A DNA stretch of 35,989 nucleotides from a virus, in the IMG/VR virus record IMGVR_UViG_3300042541_001125, positions 1 through 35,989 of that record. One strand, 5' to 3'. Numbering within the stretch: position 1 is the stretch's first letter; each line of letters opens with the position of its first letter. The position numbers were made by a program, and so were the translations under genes. Below are positions 7,776 through 13,753 of this stretch, piece by piece. Under the pieces are notes generated by a model. It was not told the DNA's origin. It did no database searches and saw only the letters and a list, made by a program, of their open reading frames with translations.

Positions 7776-7987
7776 TTAACAAAACCTAACAAAACACTTG
7801 ACAATGTCAATTATTTCTTGTAACTTCACTTCGTCATTTAAACGTCGTTTTACGACAACGATTGACACTCCTGCCCACTCAGGTAACTTGGAGTAACTAT
7901 ATCCCAACCTTTAACAGTTTGTAATGTTCTGATTAGCTCGCTTAGAAGCTTCGCTCTGGGTATGCTATGCGTGATTGCACCATTTTA
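7776..7987 (-). pseudogene. Possible decayed or frameshifted small gene
   Basis: Two overlapping open frames look protein-like. One runs from about 7984 to a stop at 7850-7852 and contains IPRAKLLSELIRTLQTVKGW, without an ATG, GTG or TTG start. The other starts at a TTG (7907) and runs to a stop at 7776-7778; it includes LPEWAGVSIVVVKRRLNDEV and KLQEIIDIVK. The second frame has codon use like the rest of the phage. Together they suggest one gene broken by a frameshift. A structured RNA or chance are alternatives, since short palindromes (TTGAC-AAT-GTCAA, GTCGT-TTT-ACGAC) also lie here. Confidence 0.3.
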
Positions 7988-8473
7988 ATTCACATCCAAT
8001 AATTTACACGAAAATTTTTATACGTGTTTTTAAATTACAAATTATATTTTTTAGAAATTTTATAGGCAGTTTTTAAATTGCATTAGAAAAAAATCAGAAA
8101 TTTCTCAGGCAGGTCTATATACGTGAGTAGCGTTTTTCCATGAGCAAGGGGGTATGGTGTTATCCGTTGTTTATGAGCTAGTTACGTGGTTATGTTTACC
8201 AGTTGTGATCTTTAGTTGTGTCCTGGTTGTGTTGGTTTGATTGTAGTTTGTTACTCCTGGTGTTTACCTGGTGGTGGTTTGATGACTCAAAAAAAAAGAT
8301 CACGTGGTTTTTTGGTGTTTTTTTTAAATTGCATGAAGGATTGTTTTGTATAAATGGTGCGAACTTAGTTTATTTTGGTTTTGTGTAAATTCATTTATAG
8401 CTTTTGTGCAACTTGTTTAATGGTTTTTTGTAATGTTTTTCATGTGTTTTTTATTGGATTGTAATGTATGTAT
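7988..8473. other. Gene-free region with reversed GC skew; possible origin or control region
   Basis: No frame on either strand is supported here. By hand count 8161-8460 holds about 70 G and 26 C on the plus strand, whereas coding parts of the window show more C than G on that strand. The region carries three copies of a T5A3TT(A/G)CA element, G/T-rich degenerate repeats around 8195-8280 (AGTTGTG, CCTGGTG) and a long A run at 8289-8298. A replication origin or packaging site is possible; no direct evidence decides. Confidence 0.4.
8027..8334 (+). repeat. Three dispersed copies of TTTTTAAATT(A/G)CA
   Basis: TTTTTAAATTACA occurs at 8027-8039. TTTTTAAATTGCAT occurs at 8070-8083 and again, exactly, at 8321-8334. 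All are in the same orientation in the gene-free region. Chance is possible in such AT-rich DNA, but the exact 14-base match is more than expected within 300 bases. Confidence 0.4.
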
Positions 8474-8505
8474 ATAAAAAAAGCCCTTACTATTATGTAA
8501 AGGCT
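8474..8505 (-). terminator. Rho-independent terminator after the small-gene operon
   Basis: On the minus strand AGCCTTTAC (8505-8497) pairs with GTAAGGGCT (8490-8482), 9 base pairs with one G-T wobble and a 6-base loop, followed by a run of T residues (8482-8476). It lies just after the HTH gene. Confidence 0.75.
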
Positions 8506-8532
8506 TGTTAGTTTGTTTGTTAGGTTGTTTAG

Positions 8533-8835
8533 TTAGTTATATCTTTCTATTATATAATCAGGGTATTTATTTTGTATTAATTGTATTGCTTCATCATGTT
8601 GTATTATATCTTTTATTGGTATATATTCAATGGCTTGTAAACTTGTTCTGCTTATGCTTTTATATATTGTTATTGTTCTGTTTGTTATTCTGTATCGTAG
8701 TTTGATTTTGTTTAGTATTGTTGATATTGTGTTGACGCTTGTTTGATAGTCTTCTGCCATTCTTGAAATGGTTATATAGTTGTTTATGTATTCGTAGTAC
8801 ATATCTTTCATTTGTGGGAGTGTATATGTTTTCAT
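8533..8835 (-). CDS. Small helix-turn-helix-like protein
   Basis: A 100-residue protein, last gene of its operon. Residues about 10-42 (MKDMYYEYINNYITISRMAE, then YQTSVNTISTILNKIK) read as a helix-turn-helix close to the pattern of a Bacteroidota phage family that starts YxxYINNYLTxxxFAE. The second half, YRITNRTITIYKSISRTSLQ and a final helix with PIKDIIQHDEAIQLIQ, is unknown. It may bind DNA as a small regulator. Codon use and leader are like its neighbours. Confidence 0.65.
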   Translation of the reverse strand: MKTYTLPQMKDMYYEYINNYITISRMAEDYQTSVNTISTILNKIKLRYRITNRTITIYKSISRTSLQAIEYIPIKDIIQHDEAIQLIQNKYPDYIIERYN

Positions 8836-8841
8836 GTTATA

Positions 8842-8928
8842 TTATATTAAGTTTATTACTATTAGTTTCATTAGTGTATACCCTACGTATAAAAGTATTA
8901 ATGCTGTTAGTTGCTGGATATTATTCAT
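8842..8928 (-). CDS. Tiny hydrophobic peptide (28 aa)
   Basis: An ATG at 8928 lies inside the last codons of the upstream 45-residue gene (overlap 8 bases). The 28-residue product is almost entirely one hydrophobic helix (LTALILLYVGYTLMKLIVI). It fills the gap before the HTH gene. It may be a single-pass membrane peptide; given its size it could also be chance. Confidence 0.35.
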   Translation of the reverse strand: MNNIQQLTALILLYVGYTLMKLIVINLI

Positions 8929-9058
8929 ATTTATTTATAATTATGTTTAGTTCGTTAATTACGTACAATATCGCTTTACTTTCTTGCGGGTTAAAATCTT
9001 TTAATTCAATTGATAATTCGTGCAATTCAATCAATCTTTGTTTTATTTCTTCTTTCAT
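8921..9058 (-). CDS. Small helical protein (45 aa)
   Basis: A complete frame from ATG 9058 to TAA. The product is amphipathic and helical (KEEIKQRLIELHELSIELKD) with a second helix ILYVINELNIIINKY. It is preceded by an A-rich leader like that of its neighbours. Too short to assign; a coiled-coil partner protein is the simplest reading. Confidence 0.55.
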   Translation of the reverse strand: MKEEIKQRLIELHELSIELKDFNPQESKAILYVINELNIIINKYE

Positions 9059-9063
9059 TTTAT

Positions 9064-9282
9064 TTAATTTTTAATAGTATGGTAAATGTCACTTTTAAAC
9101 CACATTTTGTTATTTGGTATATTTCGCATAAATGGAATTTTACTAAAGACGTAAACAAATAAACAATCGTTAATCGTTAGTGTTTTTGATTTGTTGCAAA
9201 AATTAAAATTTGAATTAGTATAAACTTCTAGTAAAGGTTTATTGATCCAATTTTTAGCATAATTAGTTATGTAAATTTCCAT
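9064..9282 (-). CDS. Small protein of unknown function with duplicated leader
   Basis: A 72-residue protein, rich in Asn and aromatic residues (YITNYAKNWINKPLLEVY, then CLFVYVFSKIPFMRN). It has two cysteines and no signal peptide. Its ATG closes a 46-bp sequence that is repeated with two mismatches at the start of the next gene upstream, so both share one type of 5' leader. The protein itself does not resemble that neighbour. No family is recognised. Confidence 0.5.
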   Translation of the reverse strand: MEIYITNYAKNWINKPLLEVYTNSNFNFCNKSKTLTINDCLFVYVFSKIPFMRNIPNNKMWFKSDIYHTIKN

Positions 9283-9325
9283 TTTCTTTCGTTTTAAAGG
9301 TTTAAATTCTTATTTATTATAATTA
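9280..9325 (-). repeat. 46-bp leader repeat, copy 1
   Basis: This sequence ends in the ATG of the 72-residue gene and begins at the stop codon of the gene before it. It matches 9551-9596 at 44 of 46 bases. On the minus strand its core is AATTTAAACCTTTAAAAC followed by an A-rich stretch and ATG. Confidence 0.85.
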
Positions 9326-9553
9326 ATATTGAAAATTATTTGACTCACTTATATTTTTGCCGTAAAGGTCTCTGTAGATTCTATTTGCGTAATTATAAGT
9401 CACCCATTTGCTGAAAAATGGATCTTTATCATCTTGTTTAAATCTAGCAACAGCCGTTATTCTTACTAATTTATCGTGACCTTGTTTAATACGTATATTA
9501 GTGGAACAGTTGGAGTCTATAGCTTGACTAATGTTTTTTATTATGCTTTTCAT
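9323..9553 (-). CDS. Small protein of unknown function with duplicated leader
   Basis: A 76-residue basic protein: KSIIKNISQAIDSNCSTNIR, a strand-like centre (KLVRITAVARFKQDDKDPFF) and a C-terminal SKWVTYNYANRIYRDLYGKN. The pattern suggests a small alpha/beta protein. It has the second copy of the 46-bp leader. No family is recognised. Confidence 0.55.
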   Translation of the reverse strand: MKSIIKNISQAIDSNCSTNIRIKQGHDKLVRITAVARFKQDDKDPFFSKWVTYNYANRIYRDLYGKNISESNNFQY

Positions 9554-9596
9554 TTTCTTTTGTTTTAAAGGTTTAAATTCTTATTTGTTATAATTA
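9551..9596 (-). repeat. 46-bp leader repeat, copy 2
   Basis: Second copy of the sequence at 9280-9325, again ending exactly in a start codon (9553). The upstream 45-residue gene ends inside it, at 9581. The mismatches lie at one base next to the A-rich stretch and one near the 5' end. Confidence 0.85.
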
Positions 9597-9718
9597 CTCC
9601 ATACTATTTCTAAAATACGCTTATAACGTCTTATTTCTAGTATCTCGTTTGTTCTTTCTAGTTGTACTATTTTATTGTTTATACTTTCAATAAATAAAGT
9701 TATGTTTTGAGTTTCCAT
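9581..9718 (-). CDS. Small coiled-coil protein (45 aa)
   Basis: A complete frame from ATG 9718. The product METQNITLFIESINNK continues with VQLERTNEILEIRRYKRIL, a helical stretch with hydrophobic residues at heptad positions, and ends SNYNK. It fills the gap between the 120-residue gene and the leader repeat. No family is recognised. Confidence 0.55.
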   Translation of the reverse strand: METQNITLFIESINNKIVQLERTNEILEIRRYKRILEIVWSNYNK

Positions 9719-9728
9719 GTTGTTAAAA

Positions 9729-10091
9729 TTAATCGTTAAAAATTTCTTCTTGTTCTACTTCATTGATAAAGTTTATTAGTTCTTCCATTAAGTCTTCTTG
9801 TAGTAATAAACTTGCTAATATTTCAGAACTTAAGTTTTTTAATTCATAGCCGTAATTAGAGGCTATTTCTAAGGAAGTACGTAAACTATTATCATTGTCT
9901 TTAAGATAATCCATAGCAGTTGTATAATAAACTATTTCTGTTTCTCTTATTCTTTCTTCGAGATATTCTCTTAAGTATTCAGAAGTCTCAAACATATTAT
10001 CCTTTAATGTTTGACTATTAAAGTCAACATAATGTTTTAAACTATCATAGTTTTCAAATGCTTCAATTAATCTTTCGTTTCTAGTTTCCAT
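9729..10091 (-). CDS. Acidic helical protein, function unknown
   Basis: A 120-residue, strongly acidic, mostly helical protein. Visible segments are LIEAFENYDSLKHYVDFNSQ, YLREYLEERIRETEIVYY and AMDYLKDNDNSLRTSLEIAS, then a very acidic tail (LMEELINFINEVEQEEIFND). Similar proteins recur in small-gene clusters of Bacteroidota phages as far as I recall, without known function. Net charge and size would allow a DNA-mimic or anti-host role, which is speculation. Confidence 0.6.
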   Translation of the reverse strand: METRNERLIEAFENYDSLKHYVDFNSQTLKDNMFETSEYLREYLEERIRETEIVYYTTAMDYLKDNDNSLRTSLEIASNYGYELKNLSSEILASLLLQEDLMEELINFINEVEQEEIFND

Positions 10092-10123
10092 GTTTTCTTT
10101 TTTTTAGTTGTTTATATTATTAA

Positions 10124-10399
10124 TTAATTAGCTGTAATGAATAAAGTATCACTTATTACAACTATGTTTTTATTTGCTTTTGATCCTCTTAAAAATGTTC
10201 TTTCTTTCTCTATTGCTGTACTGGATAATATTCTATTTGATTCAGTTAATGAAGTAATAAAGAACTCTTTTAATTTATTTTCTTCTCTGTATTTTTCGCT
10301 TTGTTCAGTTGTGTATCTGTACGTATAATGAAACGTACTTTGTTCTTTTTTACAACTAGTAAAGGTTAAAACTGCTACTATTAAAATTATTGTTTTCAT
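10124..10399 (-). CDS. Small predicted lipoprotein
   Basis: A 91-residue protein with a short basic start (MKT), a hydrophobic core (IILIVAVLTF) and a cysteine at residue 16 in the context TFTSCKKEQ, which fits a type II signal peptide with the relaxed lipobox of Bacteroidota. The mature part is hydrophilic and helical. It is the first gene after the promoter at 10443, so it is probably expressed early. Phage lipoproteins of this size often block re-infection at the receptor; that role is inference. The residues after Cys could affect export to the cell surface. Confidence 0.7.
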   Translation of the reverse strand: MKTIILIVAVLTFTSCKKEQSTFHYTYRYTTEQSEKYREENKLKEFFITSLTESNRILSSTAIEKERTFLRGSKANKNIVVISDTLFITAN

Positions 10400-10442
10400 G
10401 GCTTTTTTGTTTTAATTAATTTCTTTGTTTCTTTCTATAAAT

Positions 10443-10476
10443 CAAAAGTACAAAACTTATTTTAAATAAAGTGCAA
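10443..10476 (-). promoter_or_regulatory. Probable promoter of the small-gene operon
   Basis: On the minus strand TACTTTTG (10450-10443) matches TAnnTTTG. A TTG (10476-10474) lies 23 bases upstream, at the long end of the accepted spacing. The first ATG (10399) is 43 bases downstream. The flanking GTGCAAAAAA is repeated twice in tandem (10471-10490). Confidence 0.5.
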
Positions 10477-10630
10477 AAAAGTGCAAAAAAGATCATTTAT
10501 TTTCATTTATTTTATTCCTTCCTGAATATCAACAACTTAACATAAATAACCTTTCTATTAATACGAACGTGCGTACACGTTTATAAAACTATTTTTTAAT
10601 TAAACAAGTTTTTTGTAGTATTTATTTTTT

Positions 10631-10701
10631 TGATCACTGGGAAAAACAATGATCACCAAGGAGAAGAATTTTTTTTGATCATGGTGTTTTTGATCATGGT
10701 G
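10631..10701 (+). repeat. TGATCA cluster with 15-bp tandem repeat
   Basis: TTTTTGATCATGGTG occurs in direct tandem at 10672-10686 and 10687-10701, followed by a partial copy (TTTTTGATTCTG). Two more TGATCA palindromes lie at 10631 and 10650. TGATCA sites are thus at 10631, 10650, 10676 and 10691, and the last two are 15 bases apart. These could be binding sites for a dimeric or iteron-binding protein. Confidence 0.7.
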
Positions 10702-10809
10702 TTTTTGATTCTGTATATACAAAAATGGAAATTCTGAAATTCAGATAGCTGGAGTAAATTTTCTAAACTGAAAAATCTACCCGAAATTTCCTACACCAAA
10801 AATCTAAAG

Positions 10810-10869
10810 TTGAAAATTCTAGTGGGCTATACCTAAAATTGTAAATTGAAAATTCTGAATGGCTATACC
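10810..10869 (+). repeat. 24-bp direct repeat, period 36
   Basis: TTGAAAATTCT, four variable bases, then GGCTATACC occurs at 10810-10833 and 10846-10869. Weaker relatives of the GAAA(A)TTCT part lie at 10727-10745 and 10768-10789. The distance of 36 bases is a little over three helix turns. Confidence 0.7.
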
Positions 10870-10883
10870 ATTTTACCAAAAAC

Positions 10884-10913
10884 AAAAAACTCCATACTAA
10901 TTAAAGCATGGAG
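10884..10913 (-). terminator. Rho-independent terminator of the recombination operon
   Basis: On the minus strand CTCCATGC (10913-10906) pairs with GTATGGAG (10897-10890), 8 base pairs with one wobble and an 8-base loop, followed by TTTTTTG and further T residues (10889 downward). Confidence 0.8.
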
Positions 10914-10952
10914 AAAAGCCTATTTAAAACAAAATTACCCCTAATGTTAATA

Positions 10953-11132
10953 TTAAACTATCGGCTTTATTTTCTTTAATTCGTGTAAACATTCACGAAG
11001 TTTTATATTATCACGTCTAACACGTTCTAAACTATCTATAATTAAATCTTTATCATAGTTTTCTAAATCGGATTCAATTACTAATTCAATTGTTTCATTT
11101 ATCGTAGGGCAAGTCATGCTTGGAATATTCAT
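10953..11132 (-). CDS. Small charged helical protein (59 aa)
   Basis: A complete frame from ATG 11132. The start MNIPSMTCPTINETIELVIE is followed by a charged helix (LIIDSLERVRRDNIKLRECL) and ends KIKPIV. Codon use is like its neighbours, and it is preceded by a TATATTTG element 22 bases upstream. It is the last gene before the terminator at 10.9 kb. It may be a coiled-coil accessory protein; no family is recognised. Confidence 0.65.
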   Translation of the reverse strand: MNIPSMTCPTINETIELVIESDLENYDKDLIIDSLERVRRDNIKLRECLHELKKIKPIV

Positions 11133-11154
11133 GTTATTGGTGTTATAATCGCAC

Positions 11155-11162
11155 CAAATATA
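11155..11162 (-). promoter_or_regulatory. TATATTTG promoter element
   Basis: A match to TAnnTTTG 22 bases before the ATG at 11132, the same spacing as at other starts in this genome. There is no TTG box at the expected distance. It could give the 59-residue gene extra expression. Confidence 0.4.
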
Positions 11163-11165
11163 CTA

Positions 11166-11393
11166 TTATTTCTTAAAGATGTATTTTATTATCTCAATAT
11201 TTCCCATTGGTATAAACACAAACTTATTGTCTAACCTATGCATTAATCCTTTATCAATTTTAGCTCTTTTAAACGTGCAAATTCTACATTGAATGCACTT
11301 TCCATTGTTAGACTTAATTTGATACTTAGAATCATCTGAATGGTACATATACATAGGTCTATTCTTACCGCAACTCCTACAATACTTTCTCAT
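11166..11393 (-). CDS. Small zinc-ribbon protein
   Basis: A 75-residue protein with a CRSCG pair at residues 5-8 and a CIQCRIC cluster at about 33-39, the layout of a four-cysteine zinc ribbon in which 26 residues separate the knuckles. The rest is basic (FKRAKIDKG) and ends with a strand and helix. Such phage proteins can bind nucleic acid or RNA polymerase. It overlaps the upstream gene by 4 bases. Confidence 0.65.
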   Translation of the reverse strand: MRKYCRSCGKNRPMYMYHSDDSKYQIKSNNGKCIQCRICTFKRAKIDKGLMHRLDNKFVFIPMGNIEIIKYIFKK

Positions 11394-11701
11394 ATCCTAC
11401 AAAATTTTACAGCATTATTATAAATCTGACGTTCGCTTATACTCAATTCTTCGAAAGTATAGTTATGCTCTTTTAACATTTCTTCCTCTGTAAAGTACGC
11501 TTCATTCTTATACCCTAAATGTAACTTAGTGCTGAACTTCTCTAGTTCTTTTTCTATTCGTTTACGACCTTCTATTTCACATTTAGAAACTCTATTAGCA
11601 CGTTTGCTTAGTTCATTAATTATAGTTTGATTAAACGGTTGTCTTTGTAGTCTATTAGTCAACATTTCCGTACTTAATTTCTTTGCTAGTGATGGTATCA
11701 T
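11390..11701 (-). CDS. Helical protein of unknown function
   Basis: A 103-residue protein: IPSLAKKLSTEMLTNRLQRQ, then KRANRVSKCEIEGRKRIEKE and a C-terminal YFTEEEMLKEHNYTFEEL with RQIYNNAVKFCRI. It is basic in the middle, with no membrane or signal segment. It lies in the recombination operon, two bases after the exported glucosaminidase gene. No family is recognised. Confidence 0.6.
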   Translation of the reverse strand: MIPSLAKKLSTEMLTNRLQRQPFNQTIINELSKRANRVSKCEIEGRKRIEKELEKFSTKLHLGYKNEAYFTEEEMLKEHNYTFEELSISERQIYNNAVKFCRI

Positions 11702-11702
11702 T

Positions 11703-12053
11703 TTAAAATTGTTTTAATTTATCAATATATGTTTTATCCGTAGCCCATTTAACCCTTACAAGGAAGTCGTACCAGTGTTCATTTATCTTCATTCTGCGAG
11801 TCTGTAAATCCTTTAGGTATGTTACACTATGCTCTAGTGTCTTAAACTTCATTAGCTTTCCGTTTAAAGTAAATCCAAGTGGATTATTTAATTGTTTAAA
11901 TCCTCTAGAAGTAAAATTACCAGTTTCTAATCTTGCTTGATTGTAAACAATTTCATGGTATTTAACCTTATGTTGTTTAAGCATTGTTTTAAAAGTAGTG
12001 TGGCTACTACATAATAACCACACTAATACTGCACTAAAAATTGATTTTTTCAT
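11703..12053 (-). CDS. Exported glucosaminidase-domain protein, peptidoglycan hydrolase
   Basis: A 116-residue protein from ATG 12053; an ATG 7 codons upstream is also in frame. A Sec signal peptide MKKSIFSAVLVWLLC is followed by a small glucosaminidase/FlgJ-like domain: VYNQARLETGNFTS (catalytic Glu43 in RLETG), NNPLGFTLNG, EHSVTYLKDLQTRR and WATDKTYIDKLKQF, the signature end of the family. It would cut peptidoglycan between sugars in the periplasm. It is unusual because it is exported without the holin and lies among early recombination genes instead of the lysis cassette. Some homologues act in virion entry. Confidence 0.8.
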   Translation of the reverse strand: MKKSIFSAVLVWLLCSSHTTFKTMLKQHKVKYHEIVYNQARLETGNFTSRGFKQLNNPLGFTLNGKLMKFKTLEHSVTYLKDLQTRRMKINEHWYDFLVRVKWATDKTYIDKLKQF

Positions 12054-12639
12054 AATATTTATTGAATTTATCAACGAACTTATTTATTTTTTGATTTACT
12101 TCTATAAGTTGGTCTTGCAATTCTTCCCTTGTAACACGTTTAATCCAGATTGGCTTAGGCTTATATCTATCATCAAAAGAAATAAAATCTAACCACTCTA
12201 ATTTCTTATTTACAAGGAAATAATTCATAACTTGTGGAAGATAATCACTCGGAACTCTATCACCAAGAATATATTTAACGTGAGTAGCTGTATTCGGTGA
12301 TTTAACTTCTACAGCACCAGTTCTATCTGCTGTAAACCCATCTGGAGATAAAGCCAACATTTCATTGTCTTCACTAATACAAAATCCAACATTATTAATA
12401 ACCACTCCAGTCATATGTTGGTAAAGTGATATTGCGATAGGTTCGCAGTCCTTTCCCCTTTGCATTGCTTTATTTACAAATGTTTCTTCTATTTCATCTG
12501 AACCTAACTCTGCAATCATTTCATAAATTGCAGGTAGATTATCAGTCTTTAAAACATCTTTTAATCTTGTGCCAGTTATCTTACCTTTTCTAGCTTCCAA
12601 CCACTCTCTTGTTCCTTGTTCTAATTTTACTTCTTTCAT
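12034..12639 (-). CDS. YqaJ/lambda-exonuclease-type 5'-3' exonuclease
   Basis: A 201-residue nuclease. Motifs are QGTREWLEARKGKITGTRL (8-26), RGKDCEPIAISLY (61-73, Glu66), LSPDGF (Asp100) and AVEVKSP (Glu111, Lys113), the full D-(D/E)xK core of the YqaJ recombinase family, then QVMNYFLV and a coiled end. It would resect double-strand ends to give 3' single strands. Together with the ERF gene upstream it forms a recombination pair. The last 20 bases overlap the exported hydrolase gene. Confidence 0.9.
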   Translation of the reverse strand: MKEVKLEQGTREWLEARKGKITGTRLKDVLKTDNLPAIYEMIAELGSDEIEETFVNKAMQRGKDCEPIAISLYQHMTGVVINNVGFCISEDNEMLALSPDGFTADRTGAVEVKSPNTATHVKYILGDRVPSDYLPQVMNYFLVNKKLEWLDFISFDDRYKPKPIWIKRVTREELQDQLIEVNQKINKFVDKFNKYYEKINF

Positions 12640-12652
12640 AATTATATTTTTT

Positions 12653-12874
12653 TTAAAATGTTAGTGTTATTCTTACACAGCCTTTATACATTTGTACCCA
12701 AACATTTTTTGAATCTAACTTAGGAATATATCCAAATTCTTTTAATTGCACAAAAGTATTTTTTGTAAATTTACCTTGTAAATCTATTTCTCTACTACGA
12801 ATTGATATGTTATAAAATATACATAAATCAATTTTAGTAGCAATAATATCTAACAATCTCTTTTCTTTTTTCAT
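12653..12874 (-). CDS. Small basic protein of the recombination operon
   Basis: A 73-residue protein between the exonuclease and the annealing protein genes: KKEKRLLDIIATKIDLCIFY, then SREIDLQGKFTKNTFVQLKE and NVWVQMYKGCVRITLTF, which looks like a beta-sheet edge. No family is recognised; position alone suggests an accessory factor. The A-rich leader AAAGAAAGAAAG fits ribosome binding in Bacteroidota. Confidence 0.55.
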   Translation of the reverse strand: MKKEKRLLDIIATKIDLCIFYNISIRSREIDLQGKFTKNTFVQLKEFGYIPKLDSKNVWVQMYKGCVRITLTF

Positions 12875-12891
12875 CTTTCTTTCTTTTTAAG

Positions 12892-12981
12892 TTAATAATT
12901 GGGAACATTTGACTGTTCCCATTCTAATTGCATCATGTATTCTGGATCTTGCATAAGCATTTCCATGTACAACTCATCCAT
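12892..12981 (-). CDS. Very small methionine-rich acidic peptide (29 aa)
   Basis: A complete frame from ATG 12981, overlapping the end of the ERF gene by 8 bases. The product begins MDELYMEMLMQDPEYMMQ and continues LEWEQSNVPNY. A perfect inverted repeat, GGGAACA-TTTGAC-TGTTCCC (12901-12920), sits in its 3' part. It could be a real mini-protein or only a leader with a hairpin. Confidence 0.45.
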   Translation of the reverse strand: MDELYMEMLMQDPEYMMQLEWEQSNVPNY

Positions 12982-13549
12982 TTGTAATAGCTTTAATTTC
13001 TAACGCTTGTTTACCAGTCAAAGTATAAGTTTTAGATAACTTATCAAATATATCTGCTTCACCACTTTCAAAACGTGCTATTGCTTTTTCAAATAATAAA
13101 TCTGAACACGTTGGTAATACTTTCTTAGGCTCGTCTTTATGTTGATTAATAGCATCTGAATCAGCAACATCATCTAGCAATAATAAACCACCTAAAGCAT
13201 ACTTTCTAGCATAAGAACTTGCAGTACCAAATGTCTGTGGAATATCCATACCTTTCTTATGAATATCAACACCTGCAGAAGCTGTAACAGAAATTTCACC
13301 AAACGGACAAATAAATGTTGCTGTACTTTCTACTACTGGAATACCACATATCTCACTTACCTTATCTGCAAGTACGATTACTGCTTCCCAACCAAGTAAA
13401 ATAGGCTTAACTGCTACTTGAATGTCCTCTACGGAACGGAACTTGTATTTACCAAAAGCATTAAAGTTGTTTTTTAATACCTTAACTTCATTTTGAACCT
13501 TACTTAATAAGTGAGATACTCCATTCATTTCTAATTCTAAACCTTCCAT
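12974..13549 (-). CDS. erf: ERF-family single-strand annealing protein
   Basis: A 191-residue recombinase that pairs complementary single strands. The family signature is clear: VLKNNFNAFGKYKFRSVEDI (about 24-43), then DIPQTFGTASSYARKYAL (102-119) and LLLLDDVADSDA (122-133). The C-terminal 55 residues form a lysine-rich linker and a helical domain. It precedes the exonuclease, so the phage has a complete recombination pair for repair, replication and concatemer formation. A second Met at residue 8 is an alternative start. Confidence 0.9.
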   Translation of the reverse strand: MEGLELEMNGVSHLLSKVQNEVKVLKNNFNAFGKYKFRSVEDIQVAVKPILLGWEAVIVLADKVSEICGIPVVESTATFICPFGEISVTASAGVDIHKKGMDIPQTFGTASSYARKYALGGLLLLDDVADSDAINQHKDEPKKVLPTCSDLLFEKAIARFESGEADIFDKLSKTYTLTGKQALEIKAITNG

Positions 13550-13555
13550 CTTTCT

Positions 13556-13753
13556 TTATTTTAATCCGATTAATAATACGTTATCTATTTTGTTTTGCTT
13601 GTGCAACTTTACCAACAACTCTAGTGCGTATGCAATTTGCTGTGGTTTTGTTTTTACTCTTTCTTTTTCTTGCTTTTGAAACCCAATTGCAAATGCAATA
13701 TCCATAGCTTCTGTTACTTCTGGAGTAAGCAAGATTGTACTTCTTTTTTCCAT
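13556..13753 (-). CDS. Small protein, possibly ribbon-helix-helix-like
   Basis: A 65-residue basic protein: EKRSTILLTPEVTEAMDIAF gives a strand followed by a helix as in CopG/Arc-type folds, then QKQEKERVKTKPQQIAYALE and a hydrophobic end LLVKLHKQNKIDNVLLIGL. The start overlaps the upstream stop (TAATG). It may be a DNA-binding regulator of the operon; not certain. Confidence 0.55.
   Translation of the reverse strand: MEKRSTILLTPEVTEAMDIAFAIGFQKQEKERVKTKPQQIAYALELLVKLHKQNKIDNVLLIGLK

Larger units (their letters stand above)
10400..10952. other. Gene-free control region with repeats; possible origin
   Basis: No supported reading frame in 550 bases. From low to high coordinate it holds a promoter (10443), a T-rich block, four TGATCA sites with a tandem 15-bp repeat (10631-10701), AT-rich degenerate repeats (10724-10869) and a terminator (10884-10913). 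This is the layout expected of an iteron origin or a multi-operator control region. There is no initiator gene next to it. Confidence 0.5.

Noticed and set aside
7850-7990. tRNA or rRNA fragment in the locally GC-richer stretch
   Set aside because: No acceptor stem, CCA end or T-loop sequence could be placed; the short palindromes do not form a cloverleaf.
8505-9074. Two plus-strand open frames of 66 and 111 codons
   Set aside because: They are rich in Leu, Phe, Tyr and Cys, as expected for the complement of AT-rich genes, and lie over the minus-strand HTH and small genes, which have better codon use and leaders.
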